Positions 63,985 to 64,000 of a DNA stretch of 64,000 nucleotides are shown one piece after another (positions within the stretch are counted from its first letter, which is position 1; the number at the start of each line of letters is the position of its first letter). The DNA lies in assembly GCA_037951165.1 (NCBI GenBank), contig JBBDHG010000008.1, positions 5,355,001-5,419,000 on the forward strand. The letters are read 5' to 3'. Position numbers and translations under genes: made by a program. The DNA is from Lophius americanus (taxonomy: Eukaryota > Chordata > Actinopteri > Lophiiformes > Lophiidae). A model generated the notes under the pieces. The model was given only the letters and a program-made list of their open reading frames with translations, was not told where the DNA came from and made no database searches.

Positions 63985-64000
63985 CTGTGGAACAAAGAAC

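Overview
The window is vertebrate nuclear DNA, almost certainly from a ray-finned (teleost) fish and probably a spiny-rayed one. It shows spliced genes with GT-AG introns, AT-rich non-coding DNA, and fish-type repeats: Tc1/mariner relics, hAT-like elements, tRNA-derived SINEs, CR1/L2-like LINE 3' ends and long GATA/TA microsatellites. All identifications come from reading the sequence and from remembered protein families; no database was searched.

Four protein-coding genes are supported by phase-consistent exons. (1) Plus strand, 1-13873: the 3' part of a LNX-family gene (LNX2-like, probably the third paralogue LNX3, often named lnx2b in fish), with an NPAF motif and four PDZ domains; its 5' RING exons lie before the window. 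(2) Minus strand, 18118-27317: a complete six-exon chic1-type gene (167 residues, cysteine-rich hydrophobic domain). (3) Minus strand, 29462-32400: a complete three-exon caudal homeobox gene, cdx4 (271 residues). (4) Minus strand, 47407-63984: the last nine exons of a VEGF-receptor-class tyrosine kinase, best read as kdrl (VEGFR4), from the kinase C-lobe to the C-terminus; its 5' part lies beyond the window.

The order LNX - CHIC - CDX4 - VEGFR is the main biological message. It is the fish counterpart of the ancestral region that in placental mammals became the X-inactivation centre, where LNX3 has been proposed as the protein-coding ancestor of XIST beside CHIC1 and CDX4. It is also the remnant of the fourth ParaHox paralogon: cdx4 is kept, while no gsx, pdx or PDGFR/KIT-class kinase is visible.

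Layout: 0-14 kb LNX exons with transposon mosaics in the introns; 14-18 kb UTR and convergent intergenic DNA; 18-27.3 kb chic1, whose first intron holds a nest of TA-targeting transposons inside microsatellite DNA; 27.4-29.4 kb spacer; 29.4-32.4 kb cdx4; 32.4-47.4 kb a gene-free interval with cdx4-proximal motifs, microsatellites, LINE fragments and a dead Tc1 transposase; 47.4-64 kb kdrl exons with a LINE 3' end, a minisatellite and Tc1/SINE remnants in introns. I found no tRNA or rRNA gene, no CRISPR and no prokaryotic feature.
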